NCBI GenBank assembly: GCA_014796735.1
Contig: JAAVIG010000226.1
Coordinates: forward strand, 1-15,518
Length of the DNA stretch: 15,518 bases
Direction: 5' to 3'
DNA from: Oscillospiraceae bacterium
GTDB lineage: Bacteria > Bacillota > Clostridia > Oscillospirales > Ruminococcaceae
Made by a program: the position numbers and the translations under genes. Each line of letters begins with the position of its first letter. The stretch's first letter is position 1. The notes beneath the pieces are model-generated. The model saw only the letters and a list, made by a program, of their open reading frames with translations, ran no database searches and was not told where the DNA came from. This document shows, piece after piece, positions 7,314 through 14,442 of the stretch.

Positions 7314-8177
7314 ATGCTGTACGATACAATAATAATAGGCACAGGCCCCGCGGGAATATCCGCCGCCCTTACCTTAAAGATTCACAATAAAAGCCTGCTT
7401 CTGTTGGGCAGCAAAAATCTAAGCGAAAAAATTACCAAAGCCGAAAAAATTTCCAATTATCCCGGCTTTCCCTCCGTGACGGGCGAGCAGCTCAACGCCG
7501 CTTTTAAAGCCCACTTGGAGACAATGCGGATAGAAATAACCGAAAAAATGGCGACCTCTGTAATTTCTATGGGCGGTCATTACGCTGTGACTGCACAGAC
7601 CGAGTTTTACGAAACGAAAACCGTAATAATCGCGGCGGGAGTTACAGCGTCAAGCACGGTTGAAAACGAGGAAAAATTTCTGGGAAAAGGGGTAAGCTAC
7701 TGCGCTACCTGCGACGGGGGACTTTATAAAAACCAAAAAATGGCGGTTATTTGTACCAACCCGCGTTTTACGCATGAGGTGGAATATCTTGCCGATCTGG
7801 CGGAGACCTTGTATTTTTTTCCCGCTTATAAAGTATCATCGGATTTGTCGGTATCGGGTAACGTAAAAATTTTAAATTCCTTTCCCGTAAGCGCGCAGGG
7901 AGATAAAAGGCTGTCGGAAATAGTGCTTAAAAACGAGGAAAGGCTTGAAGTGAACGCTTTGTTTTGTCTTAGAGACTGTATTTCTCCCAATACCCTGCTG
8001 CCCGAGCTTAAGATGAGGGACGGGCATATTGTGACCGACAGGAGCATGAAAACAAATCTGAAAGGCTGCTTTGCCTGCGGAGACTGCACAGGCAGACCTT
8101 ACCAGTACGTCAAAGCGGCGGGAGAGGGGAATGCCGCGGCGCACGGCGTTATAGAATATCTTGCAGCGTGTGAATAA
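7314..8177 (+). CDS. Thioredoxin-reductase-like FAD flavoprotein lacking NADPH motifs (FFTR-like)
   Basis: The 287-residue protein has the low-molecular-weight thioredoxin reductase layout. FAD is bound by GTGPAG (9-14) and the C-terminal ACGDCTGRPYQYVKAAGEG (254-272). The redox-active disulfide is CATC (C130, C133), in its usual place. In NADPH-dependent enzymes a GxGxxA/G motif follows CATC, then HRRxxxR; here the corresponding segments read AVICTNPRFTHEV (144-156) and YFFPAYKVSS (167-176), so both are missing. This is the signature of pyridine-nucleotide-independent, ferredoxin-linked thioredoxin reductases described from clostridia. I infer that it passes electrons from reduced ferredoxin to a thioredoxin-like partner; no thioredoxin gene is nearby. 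The ATG follows AAAGGA (7302-7307) at 6 nt. It is a single-gene unit with its own promoter and terminator. A different electron donor or a non-thioredoxin substrate is possible. Confidence 0.88.
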   Translation: MLYDTIIIGTGPAGISAALTLKIHNKSLLLLGSKNLSEKITKAEKISNYPGFPSVTGEQLNAAFKAHLETMRIEITEKMATSVISMGGHYAVTAQTEFYETKTVIIAAGVTASSTVENEEKFLGKGVSYCATCDGGLYKNQKMAVICTNPRFTHEVEYLADLAETLYFFPAYKVSSDLSVSGNVKILNSFPVSAQGDKRLSEIVLKNEERLEVNALFCLRDCISPNTLLPELKMRDGHIVTDRSMKTNLKGCFACGDCTGRPYQYVKAAGEGNAAAHGVIEYLAACE

Positions 8178-8237
8178 AGCTGCATATCGGTCTTTTTGTT
8201 TGCCCCGATTTTTCAACTCATGATTTTTAAAACGCAC

Positions 8238-8270
8238 AAAGGGAGCTGTATTTTTTACAGTCCCTTTTTT
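8238..8270 (+). terminator. Intrinsic terminator downstream of the flavoprotein gene
   Basis: AAAGGGAGCTGTA (8238-8250) pairs with TACAGTCCCTTT (8256-8267) with one bulged base, followed by a T-run to 8270. A weaker hairpin lies closer to the stop, ATCGG (8186-8190) with CCGAT (8205-8209), followed by five T; it may be a first, less efficient stop. Confidence 0.8.
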
Positions 8271-8284
8271 GTTATAGCGTTTCA

Positions 8285-8344
8285 TTTGTTGACACAAAAT
8301 TTTTGAGAATATATATTGACAACTCAATTTTTTTGTGATAGAAT
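8285..8344 (+). promoter_or_regulatory. Promoter and candidate operators of the XRE/S24 repressor gene
   Basis: The proximal promoter is TTGACA (8316-8321), 17 bases, TAGAAT (8339-8344). A second TTGACA at 8289-8294 is 17 bases upstream of TATATT (8312-8317), giving a possible tandem promoter. Each -35 lies in a 14-bp palindrome with 5-bp arms and a 4-bp centre: TTTGTTGACACAAA (8285-8298) and ATTGACAACTCAAT (8315-8328). Their centres are 30 bp apart, close to three helical turns. That is what one expects of operators for a dimeric CI/LexA-like autorepressor covering its own -35 boxes. Operator function is inference. Confidence 0.65.
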
Positions 8345-8389
8345 TTAAATATAAACAAACCGTAAATTCAAAAGAAAGGACAACCGCAA

Positions 8390-9109
8390 ATGAGCATAGG
8401 CGACAGAATCAAACAGCGCAGAAAGGAGCTTGACCTTACCCAGCCGCAATTGGCGGAGATAGTGGGAGTATCTAAGGGGACTATCGGAAACTATGAAAGC
8501 AATCTTTGCTCTCCCAATGAAAAGGTGCTTTTTAAGCTTTTTTCGGCCTTGGAATGCGACGCGAATTTTTTGTATCAGGATAATATAAAGGAAAATGGAA
8601 ACGAAAACGGGAAAAAGATCACCGTTAAGGAATCCGAAATGATAGATAAGTACCGCCGTCTTGACGATCACGGAGCAAAGGTGGTGGACTTCGTTCTGGA
8701 GGAGGAATACAGCCGAAGCATCGAAGAAGAAAGCGACAGCGCCCCTGTTTTGAAGATCAGGCACAGCTTTTACAAGGTGTCGGCGGGCAGAGGCTTTGAT
8801 TTGGGAGACGAGGACGAGTGGGAGGAAATAGAGATTCCCGATACCCCGGAGTCGCGCAGGGCGGATTTTGCCCTTACCATAAAGGGGAACAGCATGGAGC
8901 CTGCTTATTACGACGGGGAGATCGTGCTTGTCAAGGCGCAGCCCTCCGTTGATATAGGGGAAACGGGGATATTTATAGTAAACGGAAGCGGTTATATAAA
9001 GAAAAACGGCGGAGACAGACTTATATCGGTTAACCCCGAATATAAGGATATTCTTTTTTCGGAGGGAGATATTATTTCCTGTGCGGGAAAGGTTATCGGG
9101 TGTATATAA
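8390..9109 (+). CDS. XRE-type repressor with S24 self-cleavage domain (LexA/CI-like)
   Basis: The 239-residue protein has an XRE helix-turn-helix at about 5-60 (IKQRRKELDLTQPQLAEIVG, SKGTIGNYES) and a C-terminal S24 peptidase domain at about 120-239. All self-cleavage elements are visible: the Ala-Gly scissile bond A132-G133 in KVSAGRGF, nucleophile S168 in KGNSMEPAYYDGE, and general base K204 in GYIKKNGG. In this family, RecA filaments formed on damaged DNA stimulate cleavage and derepress target genes. The nearby Y-family polymerase and YolD-like genes are the likely regulon. The ATG follows AAAGGA (8375-8380) at about 9 nt. The promoter carries two palindromes suitable for autoregulation. 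It is not the canonical SOS LexA, whose DNA-binding domain is winged-helix. A phage origin is possible, but no other phage gene is in view. Confidence 0.93.
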   Translation: MSIGDRIKQRRKELDLTQPQLAEIVGVSKGTIGNYESNLCSPNEKVLFKLFSALECDANFLYQDNIKENGNENGKKITVKESEMIDKYRRLDDHGAKVVDFVLEEEYSRSIEEESDSAPVLKIRHSFYKVSAGRGFDLGDEDEWEEIEIPDTPESRRADFALTIKGNSMEPAYYDGEIVLVKAQPSVDIGETGIFIVNGSGYIKKNGGDRLISVNPEYKDILFSEGDIISCAGKVIGCI

Positions 9110-9138
9110 TACAGAGAACTGTCCCCATAGGAACGACT

Positions 9139-9669
9139 CTAATTTCGGTTAATAACCTTTATCTTAAATCCCTCTAAAATATCCAACGCCGCCTTGTTTA
9201 AATTTTCGTCATCGGAGGCGGTGCAAAGCGCGTCAACGGTTATATCCGTTTCGGGCTGCGCGGTTCTTGCAAGCACGGCGTTGGCAAGCACGCAGATATT
9301 TGACACCAACCCCGCCAGCTCGATTGATGAATATCTTGTTTTCTTCAGGTGAGAATAAAGTAAGTCGGAGCCGTAGGTGGATTTTCTGAAGCAGAGATCG
9401 TTGTCCGATTTAAGCCCGCCGACCTCGCCGTACAGCAGCCGCTCTTCGTTTCCGTCTATGCGGTGGGGTACGGGCAGGCGCTTTTTCTCGCGGGCTTTGA
9501 TATAATCCTCAAGATGTTCGTCCAAGGTAAAAATCACGTCGTCGCCCCGTGCTCTGTATTCCCTTATCTTGTCGCAAACGGGCTTTTCAAGCAGTCTCGC
9601 TTTTTCAAAGCCGTGCTTACCCGTGACAAAATCTATCTGATAATCCACAACAATAAAGCAGCGTTTCAT
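9139..9669 (-). CDS. Nicotinamidase/isochorismatase-family cysteine hydrolase
   Basis: The 176-residue product is a cysteine hydrolase of the isochorismatase fold. The catalytic triad is D9 (VVDYQIDF), K96 (FRKSTYGS) and C126 (AGLVSNICVLANA). The metal site typical of nicotinamidases is also present: D50-x-H52 in TLDEH and H69 in PVPHR. This favours a PncA-like amidase turning nicotinamide into nicotinate for NAD salvage, although other amides cannot be excluded, so no symbol is given. The start follows AAAGGAG (9679-9685 on the minus strand) at 9 nt. It converges with the repressor gene (29-base gap) and diverges from the polymerase gene, so it is transcribed separately from the translesion module. 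An NAD-related link to damage response is speculative. Confidence 0.88.
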   Translation of the reverse strand: MKRCFIVVDYQIDFVTGKHGFEKARLLEKPVCDKIREYRARGDDVIFTLDEHLEDYIKAREKKRLPVPHRIDGNEERLLYGEVGGLKSDNDLCFRKSTYGSDLLYSHLKKTRYSSIELAGLVSNICVLANAVLARTAQPETDITVDALCTASDDENLNKAALDILEGFKIKVINRN

Positions 9670-9685
9670 TTGCAGCCGCTCCTTT

Positions 9686-9727
9686 CTTTACAAACAGTAT
9701 AACTATCTTTACAAACGGTATAATTAT
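9686..9727. repeat. Two adjacent 21-bp tandem repeats between divergent genes
   Basis: The unit at 9686-9706 is repeated immediately at 9707-9727 with 19 of 21 positions identical (differences at unit positions 11 and 18). Each unit has the shape CTTTACAAACxGTATAAyTA. A 21-bp period is two helical turns, so a protein could bind both copies on one face. The pair lies just upstream of the amidase ribosome binding site and about 90 bases upstream of the polymerase gene. The second copy contains TATAAT (9719-9724), but no good -35 was found for it on the plus strand. Confidence 0.75.
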
Positions 9728-9767
9728 ATATCAATTCTCCTGTCGGACGAATAAAAGCACTTTGATT

Positions 9768-9800
9768 ATAAGCGGAATATTATCTTGCTCATAAGCGGAA
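9768..9800. repeat. Pair of 10-bp direct repeats upstream of the polymerase gene
   Basis: ATAAGCGGAA occurs at 9768-9777 and again at 9791-9800, 23 bases apart start to start. The second copy runs into the polymerase ribosome binding site (AAAGGA 9799-9804). It may be an operator half-site pair or chance. Confidence 0.4.
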
Positions 9801-9814
9801 AGGACTGATCATGA

Positions 9815-11080
9815 ATGAAAACATATCTTTGCATAGATCTGAAATCCTTTTACGCCTCCGTGGAGTGCGCCGAAAGAGGATTGGATCCTATGAAGACCAA
9901 TCTGGTTGTCGCCGACCCCGAACGCACCGAAAAGACGATCTGCCTTGCTGTCTCCCCCTCAATGAAGGCGCTGGGGGTCAAAAACCGCTGTCGGGTGTTT
10001 GAGATACCGAAAGGTATAGAATATATAACCGCACCGCCCAGAATGCAGAAATATATCGATTACGCCGCCAAAATATATGGTGTTTATTTACGGTACGTTT
10101 CAAAAGAGGATATACATGTGTATTCGATAGACGAAGTCTTTATCGATGTTACCGAATATCTGGGCTACTACCGCCTTTCGCCTAAGGAAATGGCGTTGAT
10201 GCTTATGAACAAGGTTCTTGAAAGGGTAGGAGTAAGGGCGGCCTGCGGTATCGGAACAAATTTGTATCTCTGTAAGATCGCTCTTGACATTACAGCCAAG
10301 CACTCGGAGGATTTTATAGGAATACTTGACGAGGAAAGCTACCGCCGCACCCTTTGGGATCATCAGCCCCTTACCGATTTTTGGCGAATAGGTCACGGCA
10401 CGGAAAAGAAGCTTAACGAGCACGGCTTGTTTACTATGCGCGATATTGCGCAGGCTAATGAGGATACATTGTATCGTATCTTCGGAATAGACGCGGAGCT
10501 GCTTATAGATCACGCTTGGGGCAGAGAGCCTACCTCCATTGCGGATATTAAAGCCTATAAGCCCAAAACCAACTGTATTTCCGTCGGGCAGGTTTTGATG
10601 CGGGATTACACCTGCGATGAGGGTCGGCTCATAGTCCGTGAGATGATGGATCTGCTGTGCCTTGACATGGTGGATAAGGATATAGTGACCGCTTCTGTAA
10701 CAATGCAGATCGGCTATTCCAACGCCCTGCACATTCCTCCCGCAAAGGGCACCGTTTCCTTTAAAGCCGAGACCAATTCCGATAAGATCATTATTCCCGA
10801 AACAGTGGAGCTGTATAACAGGATAACCGATAAAGACAAGCTTATCCGACGGGTAAATATAACCTGCAACAATACCGTTCCCGATACGGGAAACAGACAA
10901 ATGAGCTTTTTCGATACCGATCCCGAGAGCGACGAAAAAAACAAGAATCTGCAAAAGGCTATAATTTCCATGCGCAAAAAGTACGGAAAAAACTCAATGC
11001 TTAAAGGAATGAATCTGGAGGCGGCGGGAACAACTATTGAGAGAAACCGACAGATAGGCGGACATAAGAGCGGGGTTTGA
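9815..11080 (+). CDS. Y-family translesion DNA polymerase (UmuC/UvrX-like)
   Basis: The 421-residue protein copies past damaged template bases. Visible Y-family motifs are CIDLKSFYASVE (6-17, metal ligand D8), YSIDEVFIDVT (103-113, catalytic D106 and E107), ACGIGTNLYLCKIALD (143-158) and a helix-hairpin-helix region around 190-225. A clamp-binding motif QMSFF (362-366) should recruit it to the sliding clamp. The ending ERNRQIGGHKSGV is typical of the UvrX/YqjW/DinB-like group in Bacillota. The start at 9815 follows AAAGGA at 10 nt; an ATG at 9811 is in another frame and is not used. The YolD-like gene follows directly, an arrangement known for B. subtilis uvrX-yolD. The cleavable repressor upstream is the probable regulator. 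No clear sigma-A promoter was found. Confidence 0.94.
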   Translation: MKTYLCIDLKSFYASVECAERGLDPMKTNLVVADPERTEKTICLAVSPSMKALGVKNRCRVFEIPKGIEYITAPPRMQKYIDYAAKIYGVYLRYVSKEDIHVYSIDEVFIDVTEYLGYYRLSPKEMALMLMNKVLERVGVRAACGIGTNLYLCKIALDITAKHSEDFIGILDEESYRRTLWDHQPLTDFWRIGHGTEKKLNEHGLFTMRDIAQANEDTLYRIFGIDAELLIDHAWGREPTSIADIKAYKPKTNCISVGQVLMRDYTCDEGRLIVREMMDLLCLDMVDKDIVTASVTMQIGYSNALHIPPAKGTVSFKAETNSDKIIIPETVELYNRITDKDKLIRRVNITCNNTVPDTGNRQMSFFDTDPESDEKNKNLQKAIISMRKKYGKNSMLKGMNLEAAGTTIERNRQIGGHKSGV

Positions 11081-11112
11081 TGCTGATCAAGAGAAAAGGA
11101 ATGATCATAAAA

Positions 11113-11451
11113 ATGGGAAAAAAGCCTAAAAACAGAATGCCGATCTCCGAAAGAGCAAAGCAGTTCAGCCCCTTTGCTGCCGTAACAGGGTTGGAAAAGG
11201 CCTTGGAAAAGGAAGAAAGAGAGCTGGCAAAAACAGAGAAAATCGAATTATCCGAGGAAAGCGCCGATAAATTGAACAAGGCGCTTTCGGAGCTGAAAAA
11301 AGGCGACGCAATAATTGCCGAATACTACTTTGACGGGGAATACCTCACCGCCGTGGGTTCGGTTACGTTATTCGATAAAGTAAACAGGATATTACGTATA
11401 GGAGAAACAACCGTTAAATTTGACGATTTGTATAAAATTGACGACCGTTAA
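11113..11451 (+). CDS. YolD-like family protein
   Basis: The 112-residue product carries the YolD-like signature near its N-terminus, MPISERAKQFSPFAAVTGLE, followed by a charged helix (about 27-60) and a beta-rich end with IIAEYYFDGEYL. YolD proteins accompany Y-family polymerases in Bacillota and are thought to act as a UmuD-like partner or regulator; their mechanism is not established. The polymerase stop (11078-11080) overlaps the first possible ATG at 11080, so the genes are surely cotranscribed and perhaps translationally coupled. I prefer the ATG at 11113 because the sequence after it begins like the family and AAAAGGA (11094-11100) lies 12 nt upstream; starts at 11080 (GAGCGGGG just upstream) or 11101 remain possible. 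No convincing terminator follows; a GCTTCGACGAAGC hairpin at 11455-11467 lacks a T-run. Confidence 0.85.
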   Translation: MGKKPKNRMPISERAKQFSPFAAVTGLEKALEKEERELAKTEKIELSEESADKLNKALSELKKGDAIIAEYYFDGEYLTAVGSVTLFDKVNRILRIGETTVKFDDLYKIDDR

Positions 11452-11617
11452 AAAGCTTCGACGAAGCCGTGCCAGAACATTTTTAAAGTTTTTAAGGCGT
11501 AAGCAATTACATTTTTTTATATTATAATTTTTCCAATTATTATACCCTTAAATTATAAAAAATTACCGATTTTTCCTATTTTTTTCTAAAATTTACATAT
11601 AATTTACACAAAAAAGG

Positions 11618-11646
11618 TTGCATTGCAGCGGCGAATATGATACAAT
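11618..11646 (+). promoter_or_regulatory. Sigma-A promoter of the PAS-PocR-GAF-GGDEF-EAL gene, with AT-rich upstream region
   Basis: TTGCAT (11618-11623) and TACAAT (11641-11646) are spaced by 17 bases. The 110 bases before the -35 are extremely AT-rich with several A and T runs, which could act as an UP element. Transcription should start near 11653, leaving a leader of about 74 nt. I saw no c-di-GMP riboswitch-like consensus in that leader. Confidence 0.72.
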
Positions 11647-11690
11647 ACATATAGCTGTGAACAAAACAAAGCAATACAATACCTTGACCG

Positions 11691-11717
11691 AAAGGAGCAA
11701 CGCCGCCATTCGGCGGC
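11691..11717 (+). promoter_or_regulatory. Shine-Dalgarno followed by a GC-rich hairpin before the start codon
   Basis: AAAGGAG (11691-11697) is a strong ribosome binding site but lies 29 nt from the ATG at 11727. Between them is a perfect hairpin GCCGCC-ATTC-GGCGGC (11702-11717). Folding this out reduces the effective spacing to about 13 nt. There is no in-frame ATG, GTG or TTG between the site and 11727, and an in-frame stop lies at 11685-11687, so the start is well fixed. The ATG at 11722 in another frame stops after two codons. Confidence 0.7.
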
Positions 11718-11726
11718 AGCAATGCG

Positions 11727-14378
11727 ATGAATGTCTTAAGCTCCGCATTTCGTGAAACAAAATGCGTTAATATAAGGATCGATCTTACCAGAGATATTCC
11801 TCTTACCGTTTTGGGAAAGTATCATAACTTAAGCAAAAAGGACAGGAGAATGAACCTGCGCGAGATAATATACGCAGAGGATTTTCCTCCTCTTGCCGAC
11901 GTTTTCAGCGAGATAGTGTCGGGCAGGCAAAAGGCTCTGAACGCTCACTGTCGGGTCAATGTGAGAAACGATTATCACTGGGTCTATCTGAGCTGCACGG
12001 TGCGCAAGGATACCTTTAACCGCACTCAGCATCTCGAAGGCACCATGATGGACGTGTCCGAATATCTGGACACGTCGGAAAACGACTTTGTGCTGGACGG
12101 CGCGGCAAAGAAAAACCGCGAAAGGATAGACGCTGCGATAAGCAGCCAAGGGTCTTCCATAACCGATATTTTAGGCGAAGACTACCTTTTGCGCATACAG
12201 CAGGCGTTAACGGTAAACAACGGCGTATCCTCAGCAATTTACGACGACAAAGGCGAACCGCTGGTGATCCCGCCCAATGAAAACGGGCAGATAGTTTCTC
12301 AAAAGAAATTCAAGCATAAGATAAGTCAGGAGATCCGCTGCAATCATAAGATCATGGCGATCTGGACTATCGCCTGTGACGATACAACCGAGCTTGCGAA
12401 AACCGAGCCGCTTCTGAAGGTGTTAGCCGAGACTGTTTCTCAGATCGCCAACGCCATTCTTGTGCTGTACAACGAAATGGAAAACTCAAAAACCGCCAAT
12501 CAGCAGCTGGGAAGCAATATCGAACAGCAGATACTTCTGAATAATATTTATACTATCATACTCGAAAACAATAACGCGACGGAGGCTCTTAAAACGGTTA
12601 TTCGATTGGTAGGGGAATACTTAAAGCTTGACCGAATTTCTCTTTACGACTACGACGCCGAAAAGGGCTACGCGGCTTTAAACACCGACTGGTCCGCAAA
12701 GGGCATTGAAATGAAGCGTGTTTTCAAGGTAGACGAAAGCCCGGCTCTTATGGAGGAGCTTAATTACTGCGATACTTTTTTTTCCAACGGCAGTCTGCCC
12801 GAACAGGAAAATACCGGTATAAAATCTTTTGTGGTATCTCAGCTTGCGGAAAACGGAAAATTTACGGGACTTATTTTTTACGAAGCCATACGCAAGGAAA
12901 GAATATGGAGCAACGCAGATAAAAAGCTGCTTCGCAATATTTCCCAGATTATTTCCACAATGCTTATACGATGCAACATGGACGCTGCCATAAGGGAGCA
13001 GAATGAGCGGCTGAAAAAGCTTGCTTTTACCGATCCCGTGCTGGGAATACCCAACCGCACCTGTCTTGACAGAGACCTGTCGGCACAGCTTGAGGAGGGG
13101 ATACACGGTGCGGCTATCTCAATGAATCTCACCAACATAAGCACCGTCAATGAAGTCTTCGGACATATTTATTCTGATAATATCCTTCAGAAGATCGCAA
13201 GATACATATATGACATCAATTTGTGCGATAAGCAGGTTTACCGTTTCAGCGGCAGCATTCTTATGATATTGATAAAGGACTGTGACAGAGAGGGCGCAAA
13301 GAATTTTCTTGACGGTCTTCTGGAGCGGTTTGCTCACCCGTGGACAGTGGCGGGGGAGGAGCATTACCTTGAAATGAATGCGGGCGTTTCCTTTTACCCC
13401 CTCGACGCGGACAACTGCGCGGAAGTGTACCGCCGTTCCACGCTTGCCATGTATCACGCCGCAGATGAGGACAAAAACATGTACGCTTTCTATCTGGAGG
13501 GAAGCGAGGAAAAAGCGGGAGTTGCCTATAACGCGGAGCTGCGGCTTCGCCGTGCCGTTATTGACGATATGAACGGTTTCAATATAAAGTACCTGCCCGT
13601 TGTGGACACAAGCGGAAAAATTATCGCTTTGGAAGCGGGAGTAAACTGGACGGACGGCGAAAACGGAGAGATTCCGGCAGGAAAGGTCATTTCGCTGGCG
13701 GAAAGCATAGGCGTTGACGAGCTGATAGACACATGGGTAATAAACCGCTCCTGTGCCCTTTTGAGGGAAATAATAGATCTCAGCGGACGAGGCGATCTGG
13801 TAGTAAATATAAACCTTACGTCTCATGAGCTTCAGCGGTCGGAGGTGCATAGGACGATCATGGCCGCGGTGGAGAAATACGGCTTAAGCGGCAGAAATCT
13901 TGCGGTAGAGATCCCCGAAAAGTCGCAGCTTAAAATAGGCGGAGATATAGGACCCGTGCTTAAAAGCCTGACGGATATGGGAGTAAAGGTCATAATTGAC
14001 GATTTCGGCAGGGAGTATATGTCGCTTTCCGGCTTAAAGATCGGAACGATCAGCAAGATCAAGATCAGAGCGGAGCATTTTTGCAGTACGGACGAGTTTG
14101 ACACGGCGGCGCTCAGAAGCGTTCTTGATCTGGCACACAAAAAGGATATTTCCGTTTGCGTCAAGCACATTGATAACAGGGAACAGCTTGAAGCAATAAG
14201 CAAATATGACATTGACCTGCTTCAAGGGGATTACATTGTTTCCGCTTACGACAGTGAGAATACGAAAAAGCTGTTCGGTGCGGTGGAGATGACGGCGGTA
14301 ACGTCAAAGCTCGGAGCTTATACCGGCGGCTATCTGAAAAGTCGCAATTTGCACAATTTCTACTATACAGCGAAGTGA
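11727..14378 (+). CDS. PAS-PocR-GAF-degenerate GGDEF-degenerate EAL signalling protein
   Basis: The 883-residue protein has no membrane segment. Domains in order: a PAS-like domain (about 15-115, ending HLEGTMMDVSEYLD); a PocR-like ligand-binding domain (about 143-250, DILGEDYLLRIQQALTVNNG, AIYDDKGEPLVIP); a GAF domain (about 268-418); a GGDEF fold (424-590) opening with FTDPVLGIPNRTCLDRD; and an EAL fold (600-850). The diguanylate cyclase signature is replaced by FSGSIL (507-512), so the active site is lost, and no RxxD inhibitory site is evident. In the EAL domain, N696, E728 and D758-D759 are kept, as is QG (833-834). EAL itself reads EAG (636-638), and the late catalytic glutamate of the AEGVE motif corresponds to K813 in VKHID. 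I infer a c-di-GMP receptor or protein-interaction hub rather than an active enzyme; weak phosphodiesterase activity is not excluded. It is single-gene and downstream of the YolD gene by 275 bases. Confidence 0.88.
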   Translation: MNVLSSAFRETKCVNIRIDLTRDIPLTVLGKYHNLSKKDRRMNLREIIYAEDFPPLADVFSEIVSGRQKALNAHCRVNVRNDYHWVYLSCTVRKDTFNRTQHLEGTMMDVSEYLDTSENDFVLDGAAKKNRERIDAAISSQGSSITDILGEDYLLRIQQALTVNNGVSSAIYDDKGEPLVIPPNENGQIVSQKKFKHKISQEIRCNHKIMAIWTIACDDTTELAKTEPLLKVLAETVSQIANAILVLYNEMENSKTANQQLGSNIEQQILLNNIYTIILENNNATEALKTVIRLVGEYLKLDRISLYDYDAEKGYAALNTDWSAKGIEMKRVFKVDESPALMEELNYCDTFFSNGSLPEQENTGIKSFVVSQLAENGKFTGLIFYEAIRKERIWSNADKKLLRNISQIISTMLIRCNMDAAIREQNERLKKLAFTDPVLGIPNRTCLDRDLSAQLEEGIHGAAISMNLTNISTVNEVFGHIYSDNILQKIARYIYDINLCDKQVYRFSGSILMILIKDCDREGAKNFLDGLLERFAHPWTVAGEEHYLEMNAGVSFYPLDADNCAEVYRRSTLAMYHAADEDKNMYAFYLEGSEEKAGVAYNAELRLRRAVIDDMNGFNIKYLPVVDTSGKIIALEAGVNWTDGENGEIPAGKVISLAESIGVDELIDTWVINRSCALLREIIDLSGRGDLVVNINLTSHELQRSEVHRTIMAAVEKYGLSGRNLAVEIPEKSQLKIGGDIGPVLKSLTDMGVKVIIDDFGREYMSLSGLKIGTISKIKIRAEHFCSTDEFDTAALRSVLDLAHKKDISVCVKHIDNREQLEAISKYDIDLLQGDYIVSAYDSENTKKLFGAVEMTAVTSKLGAYTGGYLKSRNLHNFYYTAK

Positions 14379-14442
14379 CAGCTATAATGGCGCCGAATCC
14401 ATCTCCGATTAAAAATTTAAAACGTTTTTAGGTTATTATGCA

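Noticed and set aside
8390..9109. Prophage origin for the XRE/S24 repressor
   Set aside because: No integrase, structural or replication phage gene is present in the window, and the polymerase/YolD context fits a chromosomal damage-response role.
9110..9138. Short segment containing AGAGAACTGTCCCC between the repressor and amidase genes
   Set aside because: It recalls a repeat fragment common in Bacillota intergenic DNA, but with one short copy and no search available it cannot be supported as a repeat or terminator.
10100..10954. 284-codon open frame antisense to the Y-family polymerase
   Set aside because: The opposite strand is a clearly conserved polymerase; the antisense product has no recognisable domain and no ribosome binding site was identified for it.
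11455..11467. GCTTCGACGAAGC hairpin after the YolD-like gene
   Set aside because: The stem is short with almost no loop and no T-run, so it is not a credible terminator.
13119..13850. 243-codon open frame antisense to the GGDEF-EAL gene
   Set aside because: A shadow of a domain-supported coding region; no family features or start signals seen.
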